A DNA stretch of 64,000 nt from Aristolochia californica (Eukaryota > Streptophyta > Magnoliopsida > Piperales > Aristolochiaceae): the NCBI GenBank assembly GCA_029961685.1, contig JARWKL010000015.1, forward strand, positions 25,141,220 through 25,205,219, in the 5' to 3' direction. A program made the translations under genes and the position numbers. How positions within the stretch are numbered: the first letter of the stretch is position 1; each line of letters begins with the position of its first letter. Under the pieces are notes generated by a model. The model was not told the origin of the DNA and ran no database searches. It saw only the letters and a list, made by a program, of their open reading frames with translations. Shown one piece after another: positions 11,376 to 22,070 of this stretch.

Positions 11376-11558
11376 TAAGGGTATGTTTAGAACCCTTAGA
11401 AAAGAAAATAAAAGAAATTTTTGACTATTATTATTCCAAAAAATAGTTAGTAAAAATGAGATAATGATCAAATTCTCCTTTTCAGTAACTATTTTTAAAA
11501 TAATAATGATCAATTTTTTTCTTTTCTTTTCCATGGAGATCCAAACAATAGACCCTTA
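11376..11558. mobile_element. MITE with long terminal inverted repeats
   Basis: About 183 bp starting TAAGGGTATGTTT and ending with its imperfect inverse (ATAGACCCTTA). The arms stay complementary for roughly 75 bp inward (AAAAGAAAA, then ATTATTATT, then AAAATAGTTA on each arm), so the element is one large foldback. It is inserted in a GA-rich tract. I cannot see a clean target duplication. Confidence 0.65.
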
Positions 11559-12084
11559 GGGAGAGAGATCTAGAAAGGGAGAGAGGGCGAGAGATCCGTG
11601 GACCACGGAAGCCATGAAGATCAACGGGAGAGAGGTGGAGGTAGAGAGATAAAGCTTAGAAGTGTTGAGGTTGTACATAATATGAAGAGAGCTCGTACTA
11701 GAAATTATTCACTATTTTCTCATTTTATTTAGAGAGCTCAAGTTATAGAGAGGCCAATTTTATGTAGAGAGAGAGAGAGAGAGAGAGAGCGACGGATGTA
11801 AGTAAAGAAACCGGTTTTATTTACGTAGCCATGCACTACAAGACGTAGCTCTCTACCAGGCTTACATAGAGGAACCTTTATCAAAAACCACCATGATACA
11901 TCTCTACTACATAAAAGCTGAGGTAGCAACTCGTTCATGCTCCCTCTCTTTATTTCCCACCATTGACAAGCTCACGTTCATGGAATTCTGCACCATAGAA
12001 ATCAACAAACAAACAAACAAAGAATTAAAATTCAATCGACATGCAAGAGAAAAACAAAGCTTCAGGTACTCGGAAAGGAAGAGC
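11559..12084. repeat. GA-rich spacer with (AG)12 microsatellite
   Basis: Purine-rich sequence with an uninterrupted AG run at about 11766-11789. The right part is the 3' flank of the second lipid transfer protein gene. Confidence 0.7.
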
Positions 12085-12420
12085 TTACGATTGGCAGTTC
12101 ACGTTCTTGTTGATGGCGAAGGGGAGCGGGGAGTTGCATGCACCAGGAAGGGAGCTGACTGCCTCGTCCTTCACGTCCTTGATCGCCTCAGCTGCCTTCT
12201 TGATGCAGTCACAGGCCTGCCGCCGGTCCTCCGTCGTCGTCAACTGTCCCTTCAGAGTCTGAATGCCGCTGCAGCACGCCGCCTCCGGTGAGTTCACCTT
12301 CCCGGTCAGGTAGCTCACGCATTGCCCCAGCGCCGAGGTCACCTGTCCGCAGGTCACAGCTCCCTGGCTCACGTGAGCCATGGCGAGCACGAAAAGAATG
12401 CAGATTGCTGCTCCCTTCAT
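12085..12420 (-). CDS. Non-specific lipid transfer protein, type I
   Basis: 111 residues. A signal peptide (about 1-20, ending VSQGA) is followed by a canonical eight-cysteine motif with spacings 9, 14, 19, 1, 22 and 13, the type I pattern. The CxC centre is CDC. A small secreted protein that binds acyl lipids at the cell wall and cuticle. The stop codon lies in CAATCGTAAGC, whose GTAAGC is a good splice donor. Many type I nsLTP genes have an intron a few codons before the stop, so the true C-terminus may differ by a few residues. A clear TATA box lies 80 bp upstream. It is the canonical member of the pair with 8924-9280. Confidence 0.93.
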   Translation of the reverse strand: MKGAAICILFVLAMAHVSQGAVTCGQVTSALGQCVSYLTGKVNSPEAACCSGIQTLKGQLTTTEDRRQACDCIKKAAEAIKDVKDEAVSSLPGACNSPLPFAINKNVNCQS

Positions 12421-12498
12421 CGTCTTCTTTCTCTGCTCTCTAATTGATCAGAACTTGTGTGAGTGTTTTTTGCTTGATGATTGAGGACCCAAGGGGGA

Positions 12499-12509
12499 GT
12501 ATTTATAGG
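12499..12509 (-). promoter_or_regulatory. TATA box of the type I lipid transfer gene
   Basis: The minus strand reads CCTATAAATAC, about 80 bp upstream of the ATG at 12420, leaving a leader of about 50 nt. Confidence 0.7.
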
Positions 12510-13030
12510 GGAAGAATGGATAGGATTTGCAGACACTTGCCTCCTTCCAGGGCTAAAAATAGTAAATGCAGTGATTACTCATTTGGATTTTTTGAACTCC
12601 AATGACGCGCTAAATTCGTCTTCTTTCTGGTTTTGTCATGTTGGAGGCTACAGATTCAACGGCGCTGAGGTCTTCTTCTTTTTTCAGCATCGTCTTCGCA
12701 GCATGGTTACACCTGTTACTGCTACTTCTCTTTTGCAGCTCCGAATCTACCGACCGTAATCGCTTTGATTGTCCATTTGTCCTTCATTCCGTATCGAAAT
12801 AGATATTCTTGCACAGATATTATAGAGATTTTTGTCTCGGAAAGAATTACAATTCATAATCCAAAAAGATTGACAGCCATGCGACTTGGTTCTCAATTTT
12901 CTCTGAGATAATTAGCAAGAACAGAGAATAAAAAAAATGAAAAGAAAAGGAGATTCTGCTATGATTTTTATCGCTTTCATCCGTTTCTCAATGATGTCGA
13001 CCATGGAGAACGTGATCAATGGCATCCGTT
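12510..13030. other. Intergenic: lipid transfer gene promoter and P450 3' flank
   Basis: No gene recognised. Left part is upstream sequence of the lipid transfer gene; right part is the 3' flank of the P450. Confidence 0.5.
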
Positions 13031-14679
13031 TCAACTGTACATGTCACGAGGGAGCCGTGGCTTGGCCATGGCGACAAGGGGCTTGGCCATTGGCATGGTC
13101 ATCCCGTAGACCTCTGACGTATCTATCTCTTCGGGCCGCTGCCCACCAGGCGGAGCCCAGTCAAAGCAATGGAAAAGGCGAGCACGAGGCATTAGAACGA
13201 ATACCACTCCCAGAGGCGCCCCGGGGCATTTCCTCTTCCCGGCGCTGAACGGCAAGATTCGGAAATCCACGCCGTGGCTGATCTCAACCCGACCACCGCC
13301 GGTCAAAAGGTGCCTCTCCGGCCGGAACTCGTCGACGCCGTCCCAGATACGTGCGTTCCGTCCCAGCGCGTGCGTGTTGATGAAGACCCGAGTCTTGGCA
13401 GGGATTTCATAACCCATTAGCCGGGTCGAACGAGTCGACTCGTGAGGTATGAGAAAGGGACCAGCCGGGTGCATTCGAAAGGTTTCACGGACCACGCAGC
13501 GAAGGTAGTTAAGGTGCACCAGGTCGGCCTCCGTGACCATTCGCTCACGACCCACGATCGAGTCGAGCTCTTCTTGTATCTTCCGCATCACTCGGGGATG
13601 CTTGATCACTTCCGCCATCGCCCACTCGTTCGTTACAGACGAGGTGTCCGAAGCCGCAGCAATCATGTCCTGCAAAGAATGAGACTCAGAACAAGATTTC
13701 CCTTCCCCATCAGCAGACAAACTCAGAGATCGGAGATGTTTACCTGGATCAGAGCTTTAATCTCTACATCGTCCATATGCTCTTTCCCATCTTCACCAGG
13801 CAAAGACAAAAGAATATCAACAAAATCCATCTTTCCCTCTTCGTCGACATCGCCACTCCCGACCTTCTCCTTCTTCTTCCTGTGTTCCTCGATGATCATA
13901 CTGTGAAACTCATCGACCCTCTTTTCCACTGTTCTCATCTTCCTCTCGCAGCCGTAAGGATCCACCCACCTCCAGAAGGGAAGATAATCCCCCAAATAGA
14001 TCAACCCCAGCAAGCAGAACAATTCGTGCGTGATCCCCATGAACTCCATCGCCTCGCCGGGGCCGGCGGACTCCGCTCCGAAGTACTGCTTCCCCAGCAG
14101 CATTCGGGTCACGTTGTTCATGGAGAAGGAGCCCAACATCTCCCGGAGGTTTATCGGCTCTCCGGCCTCCGACCGAACCCACACGGCCCGGACCAGGTGT
14201 CTCGCCTCCTGGTCGCGGTGGTCCGCGAACGAGTCGAGCCGCTTGGTGGTCAAAAGGTGCTCCATGCAGATCCGCCGCATTCGCTTCCAGTGCGGGCCCA
14301 CCGGGGCCAGAGCCACGTCCCCACACCCGTACGCGAGATGGACGGCTGCGAGCGTCCGCGGGCGCGACGCGAAGACGTCGTCCTGGCGAAACAGGATCTC
14401 GCGTATCACATCTGGATCGTCAGTCGTTATCGCATCGACACTTCCCAGCCGTAGATAGACGAGGGGCCCATACCGGGAGCAGAATGAGGCGAGGTCGCGG
14501 TGGGGAAGTGGGCCTAGTTGGAGAAGATTGCCGAAGATGGGCCATCTGGATGGGCCCGGAGGAAGTCGTCTCCTGTTGCGCATCTCCCTAATGATGAAGA
14601 CCGTCGTCCATAGTAGTGTTACAACTACAGGCGTCAACCATAAAAATTGTGGGTCCATGGCTTGAATGTAGGCCCACAT
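13031..14679 (-). CDS. CYP703A2: Cytochrome P450 CYP703A (lauric acid in-chain hydroxylase)
   Basis: Exon 1 13744-14679 and exon 2 13031-13669, with a 74-bp phase-0 intron, encode 524 residues. An N-terminal membrane anchor (about 10-30) is followed by the Pro-rich hinge LPPGP. Further motifs are I-helix AAASDTS (about 316-322), K-helix ETFR (374-377), FRPERH (427-432) and heme loop PFSAGKRKCPGAPLG with ligand Cys460. The tracts GNLLQLGPLPHRDLAS, VYLRLGSVDAITT, HLAYGCGDVALAP and PHWKRMRRICMEHLLTTK are hallmarks of CYP703A. This single-copy land-plant family hydroxylates lauric acid in the endoplasmic reticulum of tapetum cells to supply sporopollenin monomers. L-helix MPRARLF is a little unlike the usual MALARLF. 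Start: first ATG; a Met 7 codons later is possible. It is divergent from the ERD4-like gene. Confidence 0.95.
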
Positions 14680-14730
14680 GAGATATGAATGTGGGCCACT
14701 TCAGGTCTCACTCGGGTGGGATTAATGCAC

Positions 14731-14740
14731 GTTATATAGG
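14731..14740 (-). promoter_or_regulatory. TATA box of the CYP703A gene
   Basis: The minus strand reads CCTATATAAC, about 55 bp upstream of the ATG at 14679, so the leader would be about 25 nt. Confidence 0.65.
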
Positions 14741-14994
14741 GAGGAGAGGGGGGGAAAGGAGAGCTCAGGCCCTTGTCATGAATCTGACGTGGCGGTTAGT
14801 CACTGGTTCGGTTAAAGAAATGGAAGTTCCATGTTTACCTGACCCTTTCTTGGGTGGGAAGCATGATTACTTACCCTGGAGATGCTAACAATTCCAAAGA
14901 TGCTTTATTTAAATGTAGTAATTTCAGTTATCGTTCGAACGGTACCAGCTCAGACCACAGATGGGCCTACAACTAAATCCACCGGCCTTTAATA

Positions 14995-15311
14995 GACACA
15001 CGTCACGATTTCTTGTTTCCAAAAGATAATGTTACGTGTGTCACTGCCACGTAGCCTCAATCATCCGATCTCATTAATAATCGCAACAACCGCAGAGCCC
15101 CACATGACACGCGTGTGAACTGGAGTCATAACAGCTGCGTCTCATCGAAGTAACGTCGCGTTGTGGTTTCTCACGGAACGATTACGGCGCAAATATCGTT
15201 ATCCAGTTGGCAGCGCCGCGCTAAAGGACAAAATCCGTCAAAGTCTGTAAACGCCAGGTTGCAGTCGATTTGCCACCTGGATTTCCGTCAGACCTCATCA
15301 GTAGCCACGTG
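14995..15311. promoter_or_regulatory. ACGT/G-box motif cluster between CYP703A and ERD4
   Basis: ACGT cores lie at 15000, 15034 (TTACGTGTGTC) and 15049 (GCCACGTAG). There is a CGCG box CACGCGTG at 15108-15115 and a full G-box CCACGTGTG at 15305-15313. ACGT cores bind bZIP factors, including ABA-response factors; CGCG boxes bind CAMTA factors. ERD4 is a dehydration-responsive gene elsewhere, so these sites plausibly serve it, but they lie between two divergent genes. GTGGGCCCG at 15471-15479 resembles a TCP/site II element. Confidence 0.45.
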
Positions 15312-15713
15312 TGTTAAGTGAGAGACGTGAGATGGGTGTAAAATGATAATAATAGCCCTATCTTTTTAACAAGTGTTTTGGGTCTAAAGGTCTTGATGAT
15401 CGTTGGGCTGGGCTTTAACGGCGAATGATGGCTTTTCACTCGATCATCGAAATCCTAATGAGCTAGTATTGTGGGCCCGAAATACGACCTATTTTGTCAT
15501 TTCAAGCCTGGCTTCTGGACTGTTCCGCTTTCGTCTTTCCGGCTACTCCACTCGTCGTTCTCCGATCGTTTTCTCCGACTGATCTTTGCTCGGGGGGTTT
15601 ATTTACTCCAAAGCTGCTACTCGTTCGCGTTCTTCAGTGCTTGTCGACCTACTCTTTTCCACTTCAATCCACCCGTCAACGGCTGCTTTAAGGTTTTCTT
15701 AATCCTCCCTGAA

Positions 15714-15779
15714 ATGGGCAATGACGGGGAAGAGTTTTTGTAGTCACTGAACAGTCATCAGATGGAGGGAGAGTGGTAG
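15714..15779 (+). other. Two short upstream ORFs in the ERD4 leader
   Basis: ATG 15714-15743 encodes MGNDGEEFL and ATG 15762-15779 encodes MEGEW. Both end before the main ATG at 15837, which has a strong GCCATGG context. They matter only if this stretch is transcribed and unspliced, which cannot be seen here. Confidence 0.3.
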
Positions 15780-15836
15780 GAACTACAGGGGGACGTTCTT
15801 TTTTCAGTTGTTTGTGTGGCTTAGAGTGACGACGCC

Positions 15837-18800
15837 ATGGATTTCAGCTCTTTTATCACGTCCCTTGCGACTTCTTTCGTGATATTCGTCGTGTTGATGC
15901 TTCTGTTTGCATGGCTTTCGAGAATGCCCGGGAATAAAGTTGTCTATTACCCCAACAGGATTATCAAAGGCATGGAGGCGTGGGATGGCAAGAGAACGAG
16001 GAACCCCTTTACGTGGATTGGAGAGGCGTTGAAAGCAAGTGAGGGGGATGTTGTTGCCATGGCTGGTGTTGATACGGCCGTCTATTTGGTGTTCTTGGGT
16101 TCAGGTATGGTTGGTTCGTTTTTGCTGTTTGGGGACCTCAGCCTGCAGTTCTTTGGTGATCCTTCTGTTTTTACCGGTTATCAGGATAATTTTCATTCCT
16201 GTATTAATTTATCTTTCCGACGGATTGTTTATATCGAGTAGTCGGTTACTGGTATCTGAAACAGTTTTTGGATTATCGCAGTAAATGCTGTTCGTAAATT
16301 GATACGTGTTTAGAAATTTCTGTCTTTTTTGACGGCTCTGTTTTTCTTCATTTGGCACTAGTTGGCTTTCAGATTGTCTTTTTCTCTAGCTGGAGACATG
16401 GGTGAGATGATTCTGGAAATTTTTAATTCTGATTTCGTGAAAGTATGGAGAATCAAGCTACCGTAAATAGTTTCTGTGTTCACCAAAACGGAAAACTGCA
16501 CAAAATTCGGCAAGATAGTATAATAATTTTTTTTCTACTCGGATTTTCTCTGATCTAATTTCTGGCCAAAGCTAGTTCTGCTTGTCTGCTAAAACTACTC
16601 ATTTTCGTTGTAATCCGAAGATGATTTTAGTTCTGCTGGTTTTATCATAATATGAATTCAGTTCCTCTTATTTTTCTCCTTTTCACGAAGTATAGTGAAA
16701 AGAGGGTTAAGAGATAAATTAAATTAATTTAAAAAAATTTGGAATTAAATTTATAATAATTTAATAGATTGATTTGTTATGATTTCCTACAATTAAGAGA
16801 AAACTTTGATTGATTTTTTATTTTTTAAATTAAAGAAATTTTAATACTTAATTAAGGAATTAAATAATCGTTCTTTAGCTTATAAATAGGTTATATTGAT
16901 TAAAATTCATTCTGATTCAATAAAATTTCTCCTAGTCTCTCTTCTTCCATGGATTAAGCTTGTAGGGTTGAACCGGGTGGTTTGTGAATTTTGTTCCTTT
17001 CATCTTTAATTTTATTTTTGCATACAATTTTTTCAATGTATCAAAGCAGAAGGTTTGATTTTGGTTATTTTTATTTTCATAGTTAAATTTTGCGTACTTT
17101 GTGTGTATTGTTTATTTCGTTGTTTTTTATTCAAATTATTTATGAATTAGATAGATTAGTTTACTCGAGGATCCACTATGCAATCCGATGTGCAGTTCCA
17201 TATCATTTTTTTGAAAATTGACAGAGAATTCGTCTAAACACATCACATTCCTCTTCTCGGATCCAGATTCGATGCACGACCTGAATATAAGATCTGACTC
17301 GTTCCATTTTTATTGTTTTTAGTTTGGTTTTCTCATTTTTTTTAATCCAAACCAGACCAATTTTTGGTTCAAACAAAAAATTCTCATATTTACCTCAATT
17401 TTCATTTAATTTTGATGAAATTTTTGCCATTATTTTTATTAAAAAATCCTCTATTTATTTAAGTTTTTAAAAAGGGAAAAAAATTTAAGGAAGGATTTAT
17501 TTATTGAATCAATAGGGAGATATTATGTTTTTGTGGTATTAGAAATATGGGTTGTGTGACGGACACAATCTCATATCCTAAACCATTTCCAAATATCATA
17601 TTAATATATTTTTTTCATACACCATTTATTCATCTATTTTTATCACATTATTTGTTTGTATAATTATTTTTTTACAGGATGGATATAGGATGTCGGATGG
17701 TCCCCTCCGTAGTCATTACCATCTCATCAAGATTTTCTCTATACCATTTGACACTTCATCGTACCATCAACGATACCAATTACAAAGAAAGTCTCCTTCA
17801 CAAGATGAAGGTTTTATCTTGCAAGATAGCAAACTATATTTACTTTTACCCCAATTCAACTTAAGGGGGAAAGTTAAGAGATAAATTAAATTAATTTCGA
17901 AATTAAATTATATAATAATTTAGGAAATTAATGACAAATCAACCATGACATTGATTTATCATGATTTTCTAAAATTAAGAGAAAATATATATTGATTTTT
18001 TATTTCTTAAATTAAGGAATCAAATAATAATTTCTCTCTCTCTCTCTCCTTTGATTGTGGGGCTTCCTAGCTGCAACATACTGGGTTTCGTTTGTGACAT
18101 ATTACGTATTATGGAAAGCTTATAGGCATGTTTCTCAGCTGCGAGCTGCTGCCCTCGCAGCCCCCGAACCAAAACCTGAGCATTTCACTGTTTTGGTTAG
18201 AGACATTCCTCCTCTTCTTCCCAATGGACAGACCAGAAAAGAACAGGTTGACTCTTATTTTAGATCTCTTCATCCAGACACATTCTACAGATCAATGGTC
18301 GTTACGGACAACAAAGAGGTAATTCTTCCGGGTTAGCTGCTACACTTGTCATGTTGTTATTTCATAATAAAAGTCACTCTTACAGAGAAGATGGATTCGT
18401 TTGCTGCACCTTGTATGCTTTTCATACGTTTAAGTCCAAAATATCTTAGTCTAAATCAACTTGACTTAGTGAGTCTACAAATGTGCAACTTGAAAGAAGA
18501 GTGTTTTTTTTAACTCTATTACACTAGATCTTTTAGATATTGAACTCAACCACAAATTGATTAAGAGTAATATTTATATAATTTAAAATAGAAAAGATAA
18601 GCTTTATATGAGAAGATAATTATAGCATGGGAAAATACAATGAGATTTTATCTGATAACTGAAGGGATTATGCTAATTCCTTATCATACCCCCTCAAGAT
18701 AGGTCACGGTTAAAGAGATCAATCTTGTCTCGTAGCAATTAAAATTGTGAACTTGGCACTAACTTTGTAAGAAGATTTGTTTCGAGGGTTATTGGAAACA

Positions 18801-21800
18801 AAGAGACGAGAAGAACAGTTGCATTGGTAGCAATTAGGGTAGACAAAATTAGAGAGAGCACATCGTCCGATGAAGATATGTAGAAGAACAACAACATTAG
18901 TAGCAGCTGGGGTGGACGGAATCATGCATAATCTGATGAAGAGATGTAGAAGAGCAGTCGTTGACTATTTTTTCTTGTCGCATGTGTTAGTTTACCCATG
19001 CGCGAATGCTACATGAGGGATAGGAATGTCAAGGAGGCAATAATTTCCCCCTGGACTTATTTGCTGAGACGATGAAATTGGGGGAGAAGGCTAGTGCAAC
19101 ACAAGTGAGCGTGGTTACCAACAAAGTTGACAACAAAATCAATGAAGGTCGACAACAACGACATAGGTGATGATAGAAACAAAGTTGGACGGAATGAAGG
19201 TGCTAGACTCGGGAAGGAGGTGGTGGTGGCGATGACTAGCAACGGGTGAAGAGTCAGAATGCATCGAGATGATAACGGACATGAAGGTGATGGCAGGAGT
19301 GTCGGCATAGGCAGTTCTGCGATGGTGATGATGGCTTTGGGAGGTTCGAAAATGTCGGGCGAATAGATAACAACGACCAAAAGGCTGGGAGAAGAAAGAG
19401 AAGTCGTGGCGGGGATTCTGCGAGGAGGGACACGACACTGGCACCAGGGAGAGGAAGGCTTTTGCAACTTCACGGATGGCCGAGGGGAGTCAGAAAAGAA
19501 ATTGTGGAAGGAAAGGCTTTTGCGGCATCACGAAAGGCTCATCACAAATGGTCGGCCCTGGTGCAACGGTGAGAGAGCACGAGGCAGACTGAATCAAGAG
19601 TGCATCATCCAGGTTATTTAGCTTGGGAGGGTATGGCAAAGAGTGACTTACGAGTAGAGAGGCAAAGGAAGTGAAAAAAATAAAAACTCAGAGGATGGCA
19701 GACGTAGAAAATCGATTTACTTTAATACCATGTTAGATATTGAATCGAACCACACATTTACAATTGATTAATGGTGGTATTTATATAATTTAATATATAA
19801 AAAATAAGTTTTACATGAGAAGATAATTACAACATGGGATAAATACAGTGAGATCTTACCCGATAATTGAAAAAATTATGCTAATCCCTTATCAAGATCC
19901 TCTTTTCTGATTTTTGGATTCTTAGAGTAAGCTTTTGTTTCATCATCGTTTCCAACTTTTAAAATTTTATGTTTGGATGCATAAATTCAAAATCGTTATA
20001 ATTTTTCCTGTATTTGGTAACATGTGCCTAATTCAGCATGTTCACTCATCCAACTCATCCATATGCAATATGACTAAATAACCTAATTCTTCAATCAAAT
20101 GCTAATAGCTTTATGTTTCTCCTGAATGTTTCCCAGGTAAACAAAATTTGGGAAGAATTGGAAAACTACAGAAAGAAACTTGCTCGTGCTGAAGCAGTAT
20201 TTGGGGAATCCCAAAAAACTTCAAGCAATCCTGAAGGTACAAGACCGACAAACCGTACTTGCTTCCTTGGCCTCATAGGGAAGAAGGTAGACACCATCGA
20301 TGACTGCAACAATAAGATCAAAGAACTGGTACCCAAATTGGAGGCCGAGCAGAGGAAGACAGAGACACAAAAACAAACAGCTGCTGCTTTAATCTTCTTC
20401 AATAGCAAGCCAGCTGCACTCTCAGCTGGCCAAACACTCCACGCTCAGATGGCTGATACTTGGAAGGTTACGGAAGCACCAGAGCCCCGCCAGTTGCTAT
20501 GGTTAAATCTACCAATAAACTTTTATCAGAGGCAGATAAGAAGAACTGTTATCTATTTTATTGTCTTTCTGACCGTGGTTTTTTACATGATCCCAATTGG
20601 TTTCATCTCTGCCTTGACAACATTGGCAAACCTGAGGAAGCTGCTGCCATTCTTGAAACCAGTAGTCGACATGCCTGCAATCAAGACAGTATTAGAAGCA
20701 TACCTTCCACAGATTGCTCTCATTGTGTTTTTAGCATTATTGCCTGCCTTTCTCATGTTTCTGTCTAACAAGGAGGGGATCCCTTCTCAAAGCGACGTGG
20801 TGAGGGCCACATCAGGGAAATACTTTTACTTTGTAGTATTTAATGTTTTTATTGGCGTGACAATTGGAGGTACTCTATTTAGTTCTCTAAAGACAGTTGA
20901 GAAGCAACCCAATCAGATAATACCCATGCTAGGGCGAAATTTGCCTCCAAATGCAATCTTCTTCCTAACATTTGTGGCTCTCAAGTAAGTTTTTTACTTT
21001 CCTGATGCCTCTAACTATAATCTTTGCATCTTTCTTTTTTCATGGTGTCCTGAACAAAAGGAAAATCTGCTTTCTTCAGGTTCTTTGTTGGCTTTGGATT
21101 GGAGCTATCCAGATTGGTTCCTTTAGTTATTTACAACATCAAAAGGAAATACCTTTGCAAAACTGAGGATGAGCTTAGAGCAGCTTGGGCTCCAGGAGAT
21201 CTTGGGTATGGAACCAGAGTTCCTAATGACCTACTGATTCTCACTGTTGTACTCTGCTACTCTGTTATAGCTCCTTTAATCATACCATTTGGTGTGGCCT
21301 ACTTCGGGCTTGGGTGGCTTATTCTTCGCAACCAGGTGAGCTCTTATCAGAGGATATTTTCACTTAAAAATAAACATTGAAGGAGAGAGAGAGTTCTAAA
21401 AAGTCCATTCATTGAACATACAAATAGATATTTCTTTCCCTTTTTTTCATTTCCTAATTGTGATAAACTTTACCTGTTATTCCTCTTGTTCTGTCGTGCA
21501 GGCACTAAAAGTTTACGTTCCCTCGTACGAGAGCTATGGGAGGATGTGGCCTCACATGCATTCACGGATGTTGGCAGCGTTGTATCTCTTCCAGTTCACA
21601 ATGATTGGCTACTTTGGTGTGAAGAAATTTTACTACACGCCCATACTTCTATTTCTCCCCATATTGTCTCTGCTCTTTGCTTATGTCTGTAGCAACCGGT
21701 TCTATCTCTCTTTCCATGCGACTCCTCTGGAAGTTGTCTCTCAAAGTGCGAAGGTAGTCCCAAATATGGAGTCTATTTTTGCAGCGTATGTACCTCCTTG

Positions 21801-21885
21801 CTTGAACTATGACAAGTTTGATGATGCCTATCAGTTTGAAGACGCCCGATCACAGATGCATTCAAGAGCTGGCTCCTGTGCTTGA
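15837..21885 (+). CDS. ERD4: ERD4-like OSCA/CSC1 calcium-permeable channel, internally deleted
   Basis: Five exons fit GT-AG rules: 15837-16104, 18071-18318, 20137-20984, 21080-21335, 21502-21885, giving 667 residues in frame. The N-terminal helix (ITSLATSFVIFVVLMLLFAW), PHM7-type cytosolic domain (about 113-310; VLVRDIPPL, VNKIWEELENY, TEAPEPRQLLW) and seven-helix RSN1_7TM region (about 313-615; YFYFVVFNVFIGVTIGGTLF, LKVYVPSYESYGRMWPH) follow ERD4/OSCA3.1 closely. OSCA proteins are hyperosmolality- or stretch-gated cation channels. ERD4 proteins are usually about 720-730 residues. Here about 57 residues after position 89, including a membrane helix, are missing. Homology resumes at LWGFLAATYW (about 18055), directly behind a truncated LTR, with an in-frame TGA at 18052-18054. 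Splicing to the AG at 18069-18070 would keep frame. The product may be altered or non-functional. Confidence 0.85.
16706..18044 (+). mobile_element. Non-autonomous Copia-like LTR element in ERD4 intron 1, 3' LTR truncated
   Basis: Direct repeats start GTTAAGAGATAAATTAAATT at 16706 and 17873. The left copy runs to about 17034 and is followed by TGTATCAAAGCAGAAGG (from 17037), a tRNA-Met-type primer site. A purine tract TTAAGGGGGAAAG (17861-17873) precedes the right copy, which stops after about 170 of about 330 bp, at a CT-rich run beside ERD4 exon sequence. The internal part of about 840 bp has no gag or pol. The LTRs differ at many positions, so the insertion is old. Confidence 0.75.
18531..19894 (-). 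mobile_element. Complete small non-autonomous Copia-type LTR element in ERD4 intron 2
   Basis: LTRs of about 156 and 164 bp (18531-18686 and 19731-19894) start TGATAAGG and end near TCTAACA on the minus strand. Beside the right LTR the minus strand reads TGGTATTAAAG (primer site). Beside the left LTR it reads TTGAGGGGGTA (purine tract). The 5-bp target duplication AGATC is intact at 18526-18530 and 19895-19899. The internal 1.04 kb encodes no retroviral-type protein, so mobility would need enzymes from elsewhere. TRIM/LARD-like organisation. Confidence 0.85.
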
Positions 21886-22070
21886 CAATGCTAATCGATT
21901 GAAGAAACACATTTGCAGGAAACAGCTCCTTCTAGATGTACCTTCATGTTTGTTTATATTTCTATCTCTAGTGTACCATGTAGAAAACAACCTGAATTCA
22001 GTTCATTGTTTGCACTGTTTATCGCTCTGCAAAACTGGTCTTTGCTGTAATATACATGTGGTTTGATTCT

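Noticed and set aside
13777..14458. Long plus-strand frames opposite CYP703A
   Set aside because: Shadows of the P450 exon 1; the minus strand carries all P450 motifs.
19057..19473. 138-codon minus-strand frame in ERD4 intron 2
   Set aside because: Lies inside the non-autonomous LTR element; Ser/Pro-rich, lacks gag motifs (no zinc knuckle) and overlaps another frame of similar length.
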